DNA of 64,000 nt, taken from the NCBI GenBank assembly GCA_021838635.1, contig JAKCDC010000012.1:1-64000 (forward strand), written 5' to 3'. Position numbers and translations under genes: made by a program. Source of the DNA: Pseudomonadota bacterium. GTDB taxonomy: Bacteria > Pseudomonadota > Gammaproteobacteria > Steroidobacterales > Steroidobacteraceae. The notes beneath the pieces were generated by a model, which was given only the letters and a program-made list of their open reading frames with translations, did no database searches and had not been told where the DNA came from. Below, piece after piece: positions 35,534 through 52,098 of this stretch (its first letter is position 1; each line of letters starts with the position of its first letter).

Positions 35534-35693
35534 GTCGGACGAAGAAGGCACAGGGGGAGGGGTTCGGGACTCTACGACCGAGCGCTGCCTACGGCAGCGC
35601 TGCGTGGGTGTATTGTTGCTTTCGAGGTCGCGATCCGGCTGTTGCTTTTGTGTCAACGCCCCCTCCTCCCTGTGCCTTCTCCCTCGTCTCGTC
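35534..35693. repeat. Long imperfect inverted repeat around a hairpin, between convergent genes
   Basis: AGAAGGCACAGGGGGAGGGG near 35544-35563 is matched in inverse near 35665-35685 by CCCCCTCCTCCCTGTGCC followed by TTCT. The flanks (GTCGGACGA / TCGTCTCGTC) are partly complementary too. The repeat encloses the hairpin at 35581-35601. The whole interval 35522-35765 separates convergent genes. It could be a bidirectional terminator, a REP/REPIN-like element or a small MITE. No open reading frame of quality is present. Confidence 0.45.
35581..35601. terminator. Perfect 9-bp hairpin, likely bidirectional terminator
   Basis: AGCGCTGCC-TAC-GGCAGCGCT is a perfect stem with a 3-base loop between the convergent Mth938-like gene and pcm. 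The plus-strand flank is T-rich only from about 11 bases on (GTATTGTTGCTTT), so termination efficiency is uncertain. Confidence 0.45.
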
Positions 35694-35765
35694 GCGAACG
35701 CCAAACTGTCGCCGCCAGGAGACGGGGACTATGTTAACCGCGTGCGATACGCGGAAGCAAGCCGC

Positions 35766-36428
35766 TCAGCTGCGACCCCCGAGCAGTGGCACGAATGCCA
35801 CGCGCCCGAGCGACTCGCGCGTCACGCCCTGCTCGCGCCGCGTGTAGCGCATCAGCTCCTGTTTGCCCTCGGTGCCCACCGGCACGATCAGCCGTCCGCC
35901 CGGGGCGAGCTGCTTCAGCAGCGCCGGCGGTACCGCCAACGGGGCAGCCGCCACCAGGATCCCGTCGAACGGCGCCTGGGACTTCCAGCCCTGCGTGCCG
36001 TCGCCGTGGTGGAACTTCACGTTACGGATCTCCAGCTCCTTCAGCCGCTCCTTGGCCCGCTCGATCAGCGCCCCGATCCGCTCGATCGTGTACAGCCGCT
36101 CCACGAGCGGCGCCAGCACCGCGCTCTGATATCCGCAGCCCGTGCCCACCTCGAGCACGGTGCCAAGCGGCCCGCCCTCCAGCAGCGCCTCGGTCATGCG
36201 CGCCACGATGTACGGCTGGGAGATGGTCTGGCCGAAGCCGATCGGCAACGCCGTATCCTCGTAGGCGCGGCTGCCGAGCGCCTCATCCACAAAGATGTGC
36301 CGCGGGGTGTTGCGGATCCGATCGAGCACCGCCAGATTGCTGATGCCCTGCTCGCGCAGGCGCTGCACGAGCCGATCACGGGTGCGCGCAGAGGTCATGC
36401 CGATCCCGGCCATGCGCAGGTCAGCCAT
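35766..36428 (-). CDS. pcm: Protein-L-isoaspartate O-methyltransferase
   Basis: This 220-residue SAM-dependent enzyme repairs isoaspartyl residues in aged proteins. [16 protein letters not shown] and the SAM motif [18 protein letters not shown] are diagnostic. [10 protein letters not shown] is motif II. The start at 36428 overlaps the surE stop by 8 bases, the classical surE-pcm coupling. Confidence 0.94.
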   Translation of the reverse strand: MADLRMAGIGMTSARTRDRLVQRLREQGISNLAVLDRIRNTPRHIFVDEALGSRAYEDTALPIGFGQTISQPYIVARMTEALLEGGPLGTVLEVGTGCGYQSAVLAPLVERLYTIERIGALIERAKERLKELEIRNVKFHHGDGTQGWKSQAPFDGILVAAAPLAVPPALLKQLAPGGRLIVPVGTEGKQELMRYTRREQGVTRESLGRVAFVPLLGGRS

Positions 36429-37179
36429 CGAATCCCTCCAGCCACTCGGTGAGCGCACCGAGCGCCGCATGGCGGGTCAGATCGACCTGCAGGGGCGTGA
36501 CCGACACGTAACCGCCATCGACGGCGTGGAAATCAGTGCCCGGCCCGGCATCCTGCTGCGGACCGGCCGGCCCCACCCAGTACACCGGGCGGCCGCGCGG
36601 ATCACGCGCCGGCACGATCGGTTCTGAGCGATGACGGTGCCCGAGTCGGGTGCTGCGAAAGCCGCGCAGCGCCTCGAAGGGCACGTCCGGCACATTCACG
36701 TTGAGGATCAGCGAGGACTCCAGCGGCCGGGCGAGCATCTCGCTCACCAGCCGGTGCGCCACCGCCGCCGCCGTCTCGTAGTGCCCGCCGCTGCCCGGTC
36801 GGGTGCACAGCGAGACCGCGAGCGTCGGCAGCCCGAGGAAGCGCCCTTCGATGGCCGCCGCCACGGTGCCGGAATAGAGCACGTCATCGCCAAGATTGGC
36901 CCCGTCGTTGATCCCGGAGACGACCATGTCGTGTTCGTCCTCGAACAACCCGGTGATCGCCAGATGCACGCAGTCGGTCGGCGTGCCCTGCACGCAGTAC
37001 AGACCCGGTTCGATCTCCATCACTCGCAGCGGCATGTCGAGCGTGAGCGAATTGCTCGCGCCGCTGCGGTTGCGGTCGGGAGCGACGACGGTGAGTTCAC
37101 CGAGTTCGGCGAGCCGGCGGCGCAGCACGCGCAGGCCGGTGGCGAGATAGCCGTCGTCGTTGCTGAGCAGAATTTTCAC
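36421..37179 (-). CDS. surE: 5'-nucleotidase SurE
   Basis: This 252-residue stationary-phase phosphatase acts on nucleotides and polyphosphate. It starts at GTG 37179 with [16 protein letters not shown], in which Asp8 and Asp9 bind the metal. [16 protein letters not shown] and [20 protein letters not shown] are the other active-site blocks. The longer in-frame ATG form has no family support upstream. Confidence 0.93.
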   Translation of the reverse strand: MKILLSNDDGYLATGLRVLRRRLAELGELTVVAPDRNRSGASNSLTLDMPLRVMEIEPGLYCVQGTPTDCVHLAITGLFEDEHDMVVSGINDGANLGDDVLYSGTVAAAIEGRFLGLPTLAVSLCTRPGSGGHYETAAAVAHRLVSEMLARPLESSLILNVNVPDVPFEALRGFRSTRLGHRHRSEPIVPARDPRGRPVYWVGPAGPQQDAGPGTDFHAVDGGYVSVTPLQVDLTRHAALGALTEWLEGFDG

Positions 37180-37226
37180 AGGCAGGGTAGCGCCGCGGCG
37201 AGGACGATCCTCGGGAAGGGCGCGAC

Positions 37227-37232
37227 TATACT
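37227..37232 (+). promoter_or_regulatory. -10-like TATACT box upstream of the Smr-domain gene
   Basis: TATACT stands 25 bases before the GTG start and is followed by the ribosome binding site GGAGG at 37248-37252. The -35 region is weak, so this is only a candidate. Confidence 0.3.
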
Positions 37233-37256
37233 GGAAGCAAAATCGGCGGAGGTAGC

Positions 37257-37790
37257 GTGTGCGTATCGGACCGCGATGAGGATCGGCAGCTGTTTCGCGC
37301 CGCGGTGCGCGGGGTGAAGCCACTGGCGCGAGCTGCGCCGAGTCCGCAGCGGCCCAAGCCGCCGCCCGCGGCGCGGTTCTCGCGCGCCGATCGGCTCGCC
37401 GTGCTGGAGGAAAGCCTGAGCGGCAATCCGCTCGACCCGGCGCTCGCCGCCGGCGATGAGCTGGTGTTTCGCCGCGAGGGGGTGCCGCTCGAGGTGCTGC
37501 GGCGCCTGCGCCGCGGGGAGTACCGGGTGCAGGGCGAACTTGATCTGCACGGACTGACCGTGCCGCAGGCGAAGCAGGCGCTGCGCGAGTTTCTCACCGA
37601 GGCGCTGGGGCGCGACTGGCGCTGCGTGCGCATCGTGCACGGCAAGGGGCTGCGCTCCGGTCATCGCGGTCCGGTGCTCAAGGGTCTGGTGGCCGCCCTG
37701 TTGCGGCGCCTCGGGCCGGTGCTGGCGTTCGTCTCGGCGCGCGCGGTCGATGGCGGCACGGGCGCCATCTACGTGCTGCTCGGCTCGTAG
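37257..37790 (+). CDS. Smr-domain protein (SmrA/YdaL-like putative endonuclease)
   Basis: This 177-residue protein starts at GTG, with GGAGG five bases upstream. A charged N-terminal half (residues 1-85) precedes an Smr domain (about 90-175) with GELDLHGLTVPQAKQALREF and VRIVHGKGLRSG, the LDLHG and HGKG motifs. Small Smr proteins are nicking or RNA endonucleases in several bacteria; the exact role here is unknown. Its 3' end overlaps that of truD on the opposite strand by 22 bases. Confidence 0.88.
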   Translation: MCVSDRDEDRQLFRAAVRGVKPLARAAPSPQRPKPPPAARFSRADRLAVLEESLSGNPLDPALAAGDELVFRREGVPLEVLRRLRRGEYRVQGELDLHGLTVPQAKQALREFLTEALGRDWRCVRIVHGKGLRSGHRGPVLKGLVAALLRRLGPVLAFVSARAVDGGTGAIYVLLGS

Positions 37791-38842
37791 TCCTCGAGCA
37801 CGAACAGTTCGCGCAGCACCGCGGTGGCGTACGCGCCGCGGGTCAGACGGAACTGCAGCCGCACCCCGTCGGGCTCGATCCGTGCCTCGAGGTCACGGAC
37901 CGCCAGACGCAGGCTGCGCCGCTCCTGGCGCATGCCGGCCGCCTCGAGCAGTGCGCAGGCCGCCGGATAGCCGCGCACGATGTCCGTCTCGAGCGTGCGC
38001 ACCGCGCCCTCGCAGTCCGCTTCACCCTGCCCCCAAAGCGGCCCGCTCGGGTGGATCTCCAGCCGCGCGGCGCGTTCGCGCAGCGTCGCATCCGGCGCCT
38101 CGACCGCGAAATGACTGCCGCGTCCGTCGAGCTGGGCGCGATCGCCCGCCTCAAGCTCGCACCACCGGCCCGTACGCACCCGCTCGGCGAGCACCGCATT
38201 GAACAGCAGGCTGCGCGCCGCCGAGAGCACGAAGCTGCGCTCGCCGGGACGCAGCGCACTCGGATCGGCCGGCAGGTTCGCCAGATTGCCGCCCTCGCGG
38301 CCAAAGCGCTGCGGCCCGAAGTAGTTCGGCACGCCGTGCGCGGCAATGTGCTCAAGCCGCGCCTGCAGCGCCGGTGGGGCCGGCGGCGCGCCGCGCGCGT
38401 AGATGCGAAAGCGATTGCCCTCGAGCGCCCCGCGCGGCAGCTTGCGGGTGTGGCCCTGTGCCTCCAGCACCTCGAAGCCCTCCGCGCGTACGCCCCGCCA
38501 CTGCTCAGGAGAGCGCGAGCCGCGCGGCACCGTGAACCACTGCACCGCCACCGCGCGCCGGTCCTTCAGCCCGGCATAGCCGACCTCAAACGGCCGGCAG
38601 CCGCCCAGGCGGGCGAGTTCCCCGGCCACCCACACGGTGTTCGCGTCGCGCTTGCGCACCTGGAGCAGGACATGCGCGCCGGCGCCGGCGGGCGCGAACC
38701 CGAGGCACTCCTCGACACAGAAATCCTCCGGCTCGGCGCGCACCCGCACGCGAGTGAGCGGCGCGCCGTACGCGCGCGGCGGATCGAGCGCCGCGGCGTC
38801 GGCGCGCGCCGGTGCGCGCGCCGATGCGCTCGATTCGCTCAC
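37769..38842 (-). CDS. truD: tRNA pseudouridine(13) synthase
   Basis: This 357-residue enzyme makes pseudouridine at tRNA position 13. The catalytic Asp is in EVGYAGLKDRRAVAVQWFT (Asp94). EDFCVEECLGFAPAG and VPNYFGPQRFGREGGN are the other family motifs. The GTG start at 38842 overlaps the stop of the upstream PNGase-like gene (GTGA). An ATG ten codons upstream lies inside that gene and is less likely. Confidence 0.92.
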   Translation of the reverse strand: MSESSASARAPARADAAALDPPRAYGAPLTRVRVRAEPEDFCVEECLGFAPAGAGAHVLLQVRKRDANTVWVAGELARLGGCRPFEVGYAGLKDRRAVAVQWFTVPRGSRSPEQWRGVRAEGFEVLEAQGHTRKLPRGALEGNRFRIYARGAPPAPPALQARLEHIAAHGVPNYFGPQRFGREGGNLANLPADPSALRPGERSFVLSAARSLLFNAVLAERVRTGRWCELEAGDRAQLDGRGSHFAVEAPDATLRERAARLEIHPSGPLWGQGEADCEGAVRTLETDIVRGYPAACALLEAAGMRQERRSLRLAVRDLEARIEPDGVRLQFRLTRGAYATAVLRELFVLEDYEPSST

Positions 38843-40605
38843 CGCCGGCGCGCCCCGCCGAGCAGATCGCAATGCTCACCGTCGAGCACGGCGCTGACCG
38901 CATTGGCACTGTTGACGATGGTGCGCAGGTAGCACTCTGACACGCCGTCGCCCCGGCGCTCGAACTCGTAGCGCTGCGAGCCGGACATGCCCGAATGGCC
39001 GAGGAAGTTGAAGCCTGAGTCGAACTCGAGCGTGTCGATGGCGCGCACGCGATCACTGAGCGCGCGGCCCGCGGCGCTGTCCCAGGCCGGGCCGGTGCGC
39101 GTGCTGAAGTGCTGGCGCACCGAGGTGGTGATGGCGTAGTCGCCGTTCGCCTGCTGCACCTGATCGTAGTTGACCGTGAGCGGGAAGCGCCAGGTGCTCA
39201 CCCGGCGCCGGACCTCAGAGCCCGCGCCGCTCACCTCAGTGACGGTGCGCACCGCGCTGGTGAGGGCGATCTGCTGATCGTAGACGCTGGTGTTGATCGT
39301 GTAGGTCTGTTGGTTGGCGAACTGGACATCCTGCTCCACCGACGTGCGGCGCAGGCCCTCCGGCAGCTCGAGGTAGCCGGCCAGGCGCGTGCGCAGCGCG
39401 GAGCTGACCGTGACCGAGCCGCTGATGCTGCCGCCGGAGCCGCTGACCAGATTGGCCGTGACGTTTGGCGCGAGCGGGGGAACGTCGATCTGCGTGACAG
39501 CCCCACTGAGCGCCCCGACCCGCTCATCCTGGTACACCAGCAGATTCGCGGCCACGGAGAAGTAGTCGCCATCGTTGTACACGCTCACCGCGACGGTGTG
39601 CGGCCTGCCGTTGTCGAGTTCGGCGGCAAGCGGCGTCAGATCGACCCGGTAGGGCGTGAAATTCAGCGTCTGCACCCCCGGGGTCGGCTGCCAGAGGAAC
39701 GGATCGATCCCGCCGCTGTAGATCCACGGGGAGACTGGCGCATAGGCGACGGTGCGCCCGTCGACCTGCACCACCACCTGACGGTAGCCGCTGTTGCCGC
39801 AGCTCTGCAGCTCCAGGGCGTACTGATCGGGCACACAGGTGTACCAGAACTCGTCCCCGATCTGGCTCTGCGCGGTGATCTGCAGATAGATGTGCGTCAT
39901 GTTGGTCGGAAAGGTGATCTGCTGCGCCAGCGGCTGCGTCGGCGTGTAGAGATAGCTCGGCTGATTGCCGCTGTTCAGCGGATAAACCGCCGAGGGTATG
40001 GCGGCGCGACCGCGGCCGTGAGCGTCCGCCCCGTCCTCGCCCCGCCCGACCGGATAGAAATACAGATAGCCGCTGCCGTGGATGACGCCGGTGTAGGTGC
40101 TGTTGACGATGTTGAAGATCGTCGCGGCCCCGGACTGCGGTTGCGCGAGCAGCGCGCTGTACTCGGTCACATTGCGCTCGACGGTCCAGACCGGACCGAC
40201 GCTGGAGGTCGGCTCCGGCGTGGTGCCGAAATAAAGCGCGGTGTTGCCGAGAAAGACGTACGCGGTGCGGTCGAACTGCACCCCGGCGTTCTCGTTGAAG
40301 TGCGCCACGAACACGACTTTCGCCCAGGGGCCACGGCAATCGACCGGCGGGCTGTAGGTGAACGGCAGTGGCGCATACACATTGAACGTGTCGGACTGAA
40401 AGAGCGTCACGATGCACGGCCGGGTCGGCGGATGGGACACGAGCAGATCGGCGGTGGCGACGTTCTGCTGACCGATGAGCGGTTTAGGCGGAATGTTCAA
40501 CCCGCTGCCGCCATCCCGAGCGACGGCCGAGGCGAGCGGCAGCGCAAGACCGGCAAGCATGCCGAGCAGGACCGAGCGCAGTGCCGAGTTCAGTTGCATA
40601 CGCAT
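38839..40605 (-). CDS. Secreted PNGase A-like peptide:N-glycanase
   Basis: This 588-residue protein has a signal peptide (LNSALRSVLLGMLAGLALPL ending ASAVA near residue 29). A PNGase A domain follows, with PTRPCIVTLFQSDTFNVYAP, VDCRGPWAKVVFVAHFNENA and FDRTAYVFLGNTALYFGTTP. This family removes N-glycans from glycoproteins in plants, fungi and some bacteria; acid-tolerant bacterial members are known, including one from Dyella. Several Cys residues suggest disulfides after export. It interrupts the usual truD-ispF adjacency and is coupled to truD by a GTGA overlap. GGGGG stands about 5-9 bases before the ATG as ribosome binding site. A host- or food-glycoprotein target is inferred. Confidence 0.82.
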   Translation of the reverse strand: MRMQLNSALRSVLLGMLAGLALPLASAVARDGGSGLNIPPKPLIGQQNVATADLLVSHPPTRPCIVTLFQSDTFNVYAPLPFTYSPPVDCRGPWAKVVFVAHFNENAGVQFDRTAYVFLGNTALYFGTTPEPTSSVGPVWTVERNVTEYSALLAQPQSGAATIFNIVNSTYTGVIHGSGYLYFYPVGRGEDGADAHGRGRAAIPSAVYPLNSGNQPSYLYTPTQPLAQQITFPTNMTHIYLQITAQSQIGDEFWYTCVPDQYALELQSCGNSGYRQVVVQVDGRTVAYAPVSPWIYSGGIDPFLWQPTPGVQTLNFTPYRVDLTPLAAELDNGRPHTVAVSVYNDGDYFSVAANLLVYQDERVGALSGAVTQIDVPPLAPNVTANLVSGSGGSISGSVTVSSALRTRLAGYLELPEGLRRTSVEQDVQFANQQTYTINTSVYDQQIALTSAVRTVTEVSGAGSEVRRRVSTWRFPLTVNYDQVQQANGDYAITTSVRQHFSTRTGPAWDSAAGRALSDRVRAIDTLEFDSGFNFLGHSGMSGSQRYEFERRGDGVSECYLRTIVNSANAVSAVLDGEHCDLLGGARRR

Positions 40606-40730
40606 GGCGACCCCCTGATGGTTCAGACCGCGATCCCCGCGCGGGGAAGGCCGGCCCGATGTGCTGTTGTGGTTCGACGGCGACCTGAGGGCCACGCTAG
40701 CACGGGCCGCGCGGCGCGGCCAGTCCGCGC

Positions 40731-41207
40731 TCAGCGCGCCTTCAGCAGCAGCACCACCGCCTGAGCGCCGATGCCCTCGGCACGGCCGAGGAAACCGAGT
40801 TTCTCGGTGGTGGTCGCCTTGACGTTGACCGCATCGGGGGCCACTTCGAGCAGCTCGGCGATGCGCGCGCGGATCGCCTCGCGGTGCGGGCCGACCTTCG
40901 GCCGCTCGGCGAGCAGGGTCAGATCCGCGTTGCCGACGCACCAGCCCCGGGCGCGCACCAGAGCGAGCGTATGGGTCACAAAGCCGGCGCTGTCGGCCCC
41001 CTTCCAGCGCGGATCGGTGTCCCTGAAATGCTCACCGATGTCGCCAAGTCCGGCCGCCCCCAGCAGCGCGTCGGTGAGCGCATGCAGCAGCACGTCCCCG
41101 TCGGAATGCGCAAGCACCCCCTGGGTGTGCGCCACCCGTACCCCGCCGAGCATCACGTGCTCGCCCGGACCGAACGCATGCACATCGAACCCCGTCCCCA
41201 CTCTCAT
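40731..41207 (-). CDS. ispF: 2-C-methyl-D-erythritol 2,4-cyclodiphosphate synthase
   Basis: This 158-residue MEP-pathway enzyme opens [20 protein letters not shown] with the zinc-binding Asp and His. [20 protein letters not shown] is the second signature. The ATG overlaps the ispD stop by 4 bases, and the pathway partner dxr is in the same window. Length is normal. Confidence 0.96.
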   Translation of the reverse strand: MRVGTGFDVHAFGPGEHVMLGGVRVAHTQGVLAHSDGDVLLHALTDALLGAAGLGDIGEHFRDTDPRWKGADSAGFVTHTLALVRARGWCVGNADLTLLAERPKVGPHREAIRARIAELLEVAPDAVNVKATTTEKLGFLGRAEGIGAQAVVLLLKAR

Positions 41208-41884
41208 GCCGAGGCCTCCAGCAAAGCCGCCGCGAGCGTCAGGTCCGCCGCGGTGGTGATTTTCAGGTTACCGGCCGAACCGGCCACGAGCCGCGGGTGC
41301 TCGTGGCGCCACTCGAGTGCCTGCGCCTCATCGGTGGGCACCCGGCCCGCCGCGTGCGCCGCATCAAGCGCAGCGCAGAGCGCGCCGTAGCGAAACATCT
41401 GCGGGGTCAGCGCGCGCCACAGTCCGCTGCGATCCACGGTCGCCTCGACGCCGCGGTGCGCATCGGCGCGCTTGAGCGTGTCGGCCGCCGGCACCGCCAG
41501 CAACCCGCCGAGCGGATGGTCGGCGAGCTCCCCGAGCAGATGCTCCAGATCCTGCCCCGTCAGGCACGGTCGGGCCGCATCGTGCACCAGCACCCAGTCG
41601 TCGGCCGCCGCGCGCGGGGCGAGCGCTGCGAGCGCATGGCGCACCGAGTGACTGCGCTCGGCGCCGCCGGCGACCGTCATGACCCCCGGTGGCGCGACCT
41701 CAGGCCAGTACGAATCGTGCGCCGCGAGGGCCACCATCGCACCGGCACAGCGCGCATCGGCGAGAAACGGTTCAAGCGCCCACTGGATCACCGTGCGCCC
41801 ACAGAGCGGCGCGTACTGCTTGGGCCGTTCGGCCCCGAACCGCCGGCCGATTCCGGCCGCCGGCATCACCAACCAGTAGCGCAT
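41204..41884 (-). CDS. ispD: 2-C-methyl-D-erythritol 4-phosphate cytidylyltransferase
   Basis: This 226-residue enzyme activates MEP with [23 protein letters not shown] is the nucleotide-binding motif with catalytic Arg and Lys, and [11 protein letters not shown] is the second conserved block. It lies 3 bases after ftsB and overlaps ispF, the standard ftsB-ispD-ispF order. Confidence 0.95.
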   Translation of the reverse strand: MRYWLVMPAAGIGRRFGAERPKQYAPLCGRTVIQWALEPFLADARCAGAMVALAAHDSYWPEVAPPGVMTVAGGAERSHSVRHALAALAPRAAADDWVLVHDAARPCLTGQDLEHLLGELADHPLGGLLAVPAADTLKRADAHRGVEATVDRSGLWRALTPQMFRYGALCAALDAAHAAGRVPTDEAQALEWRHEHPRLVAGSAGNLKITTAADLTLAAALLEASA

Positions 41885-41887
41885 GAC

Positions 41888-42187
41888 TCAGCGCGACCCG
41901 GCCGGCGGGAAGCGCGGCGGTTCAACGACCATGTAGAAGGTTTCGTGCGGGCCAATCATGCCGAGCTGGCTGCGCGCGCGCTCCTCGATCGCGCCGGTGC
42001 CGGTCTTCAGATCGGCCACCTCCGCCTCCAGGCGCGCATTGCGCCGGCTCAGGTGCGCGTTGAGCTTCTCCTGCGCCGCCACCACCCGCTCGAGCCGGTA
42101 GACCGGCCGCACTCCTTGATCGGAGATCCAGATGCGGTACTGCAGCAGTACCAAAACGACGATCAGTGCGGCGAGGAGGACTTTCAT
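41888..42187 (-). CDS. ftsB: Cell division protein FtsB
   Basis: This 99-residue bitopic protein belongs to the FtsQLB complex that activates septal wall synthesis. One N-terminal membrane helix (LLAALIVVLVLLQYRIWI) is followed by a periplasmic coiled coil (VVAAQEKLNAHLSRRNARLE) and the conserved EERARSQLGMIGPHETFY motif. Position after eno and before ispD is typical. Confidence 0.93.
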   Translation of the reverse strand: MKVLLAALIVVLVLLQYRIWISDQGVRPVYRLERVVAAQEKLNAHLSRRNARLEAEVADLKTGTGAIEERARSQLGMIGPHETFYMVVEPPRFPPAGSR

Positions 42188-42197
42188 GCGGTGCGTG

Positions 42198-42218
42198 GCC
42201 CGGGGCTTCGCCCCGGGC
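42198..42218 (-). terminator. Strong GC hairpin between eno and ftsB
   Basis: GCCCGGGGC and GCCCCGGGC form a perfect 9-bp stem with a 3-base loop. It lies 27 bases after the eno stop and 10 bases before the ftsB ATG. No U-run follows, so partial termination or 3'-end protection of eno mRNA is more likely than full termination. Confidence 0.45.
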
Positions 42219-42245
42219 TGAGCTTACGGCGGCCGGCCGCGCCAA

Positions 42246-43541
<1,296 letters not shown>

Positions 43542-43548
43542 TCACTTC

Positions 43549-44391
43549 CTATTCTGGTGCCAGCAAAGTCTCTTCGAACGGTCGGGCCTTGGCGGCGGCA
43601 TCCAGCGCCTTGAGCGTCTCGAGCAGCGGCTCGATGCGCTCCAGCGGCCAGGCATTCGGCCCGTCGGACAGCGCGCGCTCGGGGTTCGGATGCGTCTCCA
43701 TGAACACCCCGGCGACGCCCGCGGCCACTGCCGCGCGCGCCAGCACCGGCACGAACTCGCGCTGGCCCCCGGAACTCTCCCCGCGTCCGCCCGGCAGCTG
43801 CACCGAGTGGGTCGCATCGAAGATCACCGGGCAGTCGCACTCGCGCATGACCGCGAGGGAGCGCATGTCGGCCACCAGGTTGTTGTACCCGAAGCTGAAG
43901 CCGCGCTCGCACACCATGATGTGCTCGTTGCCGGTCGAGCGCGCCTTCTCGACGACGTTGCGCATCTCCCAGGGGGAGAGGAACTGGCCCTTCTTGATGT
44001 TGACCGGCTTGCCGCACGCCGCCACGTTCAGGATGAAATTCGTCTGCCGGCAGAGAAATGCCGGCGTCTGCAGGACATCGACCACCGCGGCGACCTCGGC
44101 GAGCGGGGTGTCCTCGTGCACATCGGTGAGCACCGGCACGCCGAACGTGCGCCGCACACCCTCGAGCACCTTCAGCCCCTGCTCGAGGCCCGGGCCGCGG
44201 AAGCTCTTCTTCGAGGAGCGGTTGGCCTTGTCGAAGGAGGACTTGAACACGAATGGCAGCGCGAGCCGCCGCGTGATCTCGCGCAGCCGCCCGGCGACCT
44301 CCTGCACCAGCGTCTCGCTCTCGATGACGCATGGCCCTGCGATCACGAGCAACGGCTGGTCGATCCCGATGTGCGCCCCGGCGAGCTGCAT
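43549..44391 (-). CDS. kdsA: 3-deoxy-D-manno-octulosonate 8-phosphate synthase
   Basis: This 280-residue enzyme condenses phosphoenolpyruvate with arabinose 5-phosphate for the lipopolysaccharide core. [38 protein letters not shown] and [20 protein letters not shown] are the family signatures. Its substrate phosphoenolpyruvate is made by the downstream enolase. A 14-base gap separates it from pyrG. Confidence 0.96.
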   Translation of the reverse strand: MQLAGAHIGIDQPLLVIAGPCVIESETLVQEVAGRLREITRRLALPFVFKSSFDKANRSSKKSFRGPGLEQGLKVLEGVRRTFGVPVLTDVHEDTPLAEVAAVVDVLQTPAFLCRQTNFILNVAACGKPVNIKKGQFLSPWEMRNVVEKARSTGNEHIMVCERGFSFGYNNLVADMRSLAVMRECDCPVIFDATHSVQLPGGRGESSGGQREFVPVLARAAVAAGVAGVFMETHPNPERALSDGPNAWPLERIEPLLETLKALDAAAKARPFEETLLAPE

Positions 44392-44405
44392 GCCCTTACC
44401 CCCTT

Positions 44406-46100
<1,695 letters not shown>

Positions 46101-46138
46101 TCATGGCTGCATGAACGACGGGCAAGCAGACTAGCACA

Positions 46139-47506
46139 TCAGCGGCCGGCGTGGGGCGTCTTCTTCCAGCGCAGTCGTGCCCGGCGGCGCGCGCCGCGGC
46201 GCGCGCGCACGCTCTCATCGAGCCACAGATCCGCCGCCGCAAGCAACCGATCGCCCTGATAGAGCAGCGGCAGACGGGCGCGCTGCGCCGGCGGCACGCG
46301 CGCCTCCTGCAGCAGGCTCTTCAGCGCACGACGCGCCCCACCGGGACGCAGACGCAGGCGCTCCCCACCGCTGCGCCAGCGCACCGTCAGCGACGTGCCC
46401 AACGCATCCAGATCGAGCGGCCCGTGCGCATCGGCCATGAGCTCGAGCGTGCCGCAGCCGCCAGGCAACTCACACCGCATCGAGGTCCGCACGTCCCAGG
46501 GCACCTCCGCCCCGGGGGGCACGCGACCTGACACCGCCGCGAGCGGCTCGAGCCACAGCAGATCGGCATGGCGCACCAAGCGAGTGCCGCCCCAGAGTAC
46601 CTGGGGCTGCGCATCGGGGCGTGCCTCGAGCACCGGACCGGCGATCTGCTCGAGCCGGCGTGCATCGGGCAGCGGGCCCCCGTGCGCGCCGATCCACAGA
46701 CGCAGCGCATTGCGCCGCCGCGCCGGGGAGAGCCGGCGCAGCGCCTTGACCGAGAGCGCAGCGCCATCGCTGGCCGGTTCCAGATCGCTGCGGGCCAGTG
46801 CCTCGAGCAGCTGCTGGCCCTCGGCGGCGAGCCGCGCGGTACGGGCCACCGCGCCGGCCGCGCCGCGCCAGCGGGCACGCACCGCCGGGAGCACCTGGCG
46901 GCGCAGGTAATTGCGATCGAAGCGCTCATCGAGGTTCGAGAGATCTTCGCTCACCGGCAGTCCCTCGGCGCCGACCCAGGCGGCAAGCTCGGCGCGGCTG
47001 AAGCCCAGCAGCGGGCGCAGCAGCGCGCTCGTCGCGAACGGCGCACTCGGGGCCATGGCCGCCAATCCCGCGAGGCCGCAGCCGCGCAGCAGCTGCAGCA
47101 ACACGGTCTCGAGCTGATCGTCCTGGTGATGGGCGGTGAGCAGCACCTCGCCGCGCTTCAGTCCGGCCGCCAGTGCCCGGTAGCGCGCCGTGCGCGCCGC
47201 CTCCTCCAGCGAGCCGCCCGGGGCATGTTCCACGTGCACGCGCACCACCGTCAGCGGCACGCCGAGCTGGCGCGCCAGCGCCCGGCATTGACGGCTCCAG
47301 CGGACGGACTGGCGGTGCAGGCCATGATCGACGTGCACGGCGCGCAGCGCCGCCGGAGGCGGGCGCAGACGGGCCAGTGCCGCCAGCAGCGCGGTGGAGT
47401 CGACCCCGCCGCTGAACGCGACGCACAGGCGTGCCGTGGACCGTTCAGGCAGCAGGGCCGTGAGCGCGGCGTCGAGCCGCGCGGGCGAGTAGCCCGCCGC
47501 GCGCAT
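46139..47506 (-). CDS. tilS: tRNA(Ile)-lysidine synthetase
   Basis: This 455-residue enzyme modifies cytidine-34 of tRNA-Ile2 to lysidine so that it reads AUA. The PP-loop FSGGVDSTALLAALARLR is at about residue 31. HVDHGLHRQSVRWSRQC and LTAHHQDDQLETVLLQLLRG are the other N-type ATPase motifs. The start at 47506 is the only Met close to the PP-loop and gives the family length; the frame extends upstream into accA without support. It is 37 bases after accA. Confidence 0.92.
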   Translation of the reverse strand: MRAAGYSPARLDAALTALLPERSTARLCVAFSGGVDSTALLAALARLRPPPAALRAVHVDHGLHRQSVRWSRQCRALARQLGVPLTVVRVHVEHAPGGSLEEAARTARYRALAAGLKRGEVLLTAHHQDDQLETVLLQLLRGCGLAGLAAMAPSAPFATSALLRPLLGFSRAELAAWVGAEGLPVSEDLSNLDERFDRNYLRRQVLPAVRARWRGAAGAVARTARLAAEGQQLLEALARSDLEPASDGAALSVKALRRLSPARRRNALRLWIGAHGGPLPDARRLEQIAGPVLEARPDAQPQVLWGGTRLVRHADLLWLEPLAAVSGRVPPGAEVPWDVRTSMRCELPGGCGTLELMADAHGPLDLDALGTSLTVRWRSGGERLRLRPGGARRALKSLLQEARVPPAQRARLPLLYQGDRLLAAADLWLDESVRARRGARRRARLRWKKTPHAGR

Positions 47507-47543
47507 GCGCGTGCGCGCGCCGCTCAACGACGCGCCGACTCGT

Positions 47544-48509
<966 letters not shown>

Positions 48510-48581
48510 GCGGTTTCCCGGGGTTGTCTCGTGCTGGGCGCGAGGGTAAGGGCGAGGCGGGCGCGGTGCAAGCACCCCGCC

Positions 48582-52094
<3,513 letters not shown>

Positions 52095-52098
52095 GGGT

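Noticed and set aside
40606-40941. Upstream extension of the PNGase-like frame
   Set aside because: The extension covers the ispF 3' region and precedes a clear ribosome binding site, ATG and signal peptide at 40605.
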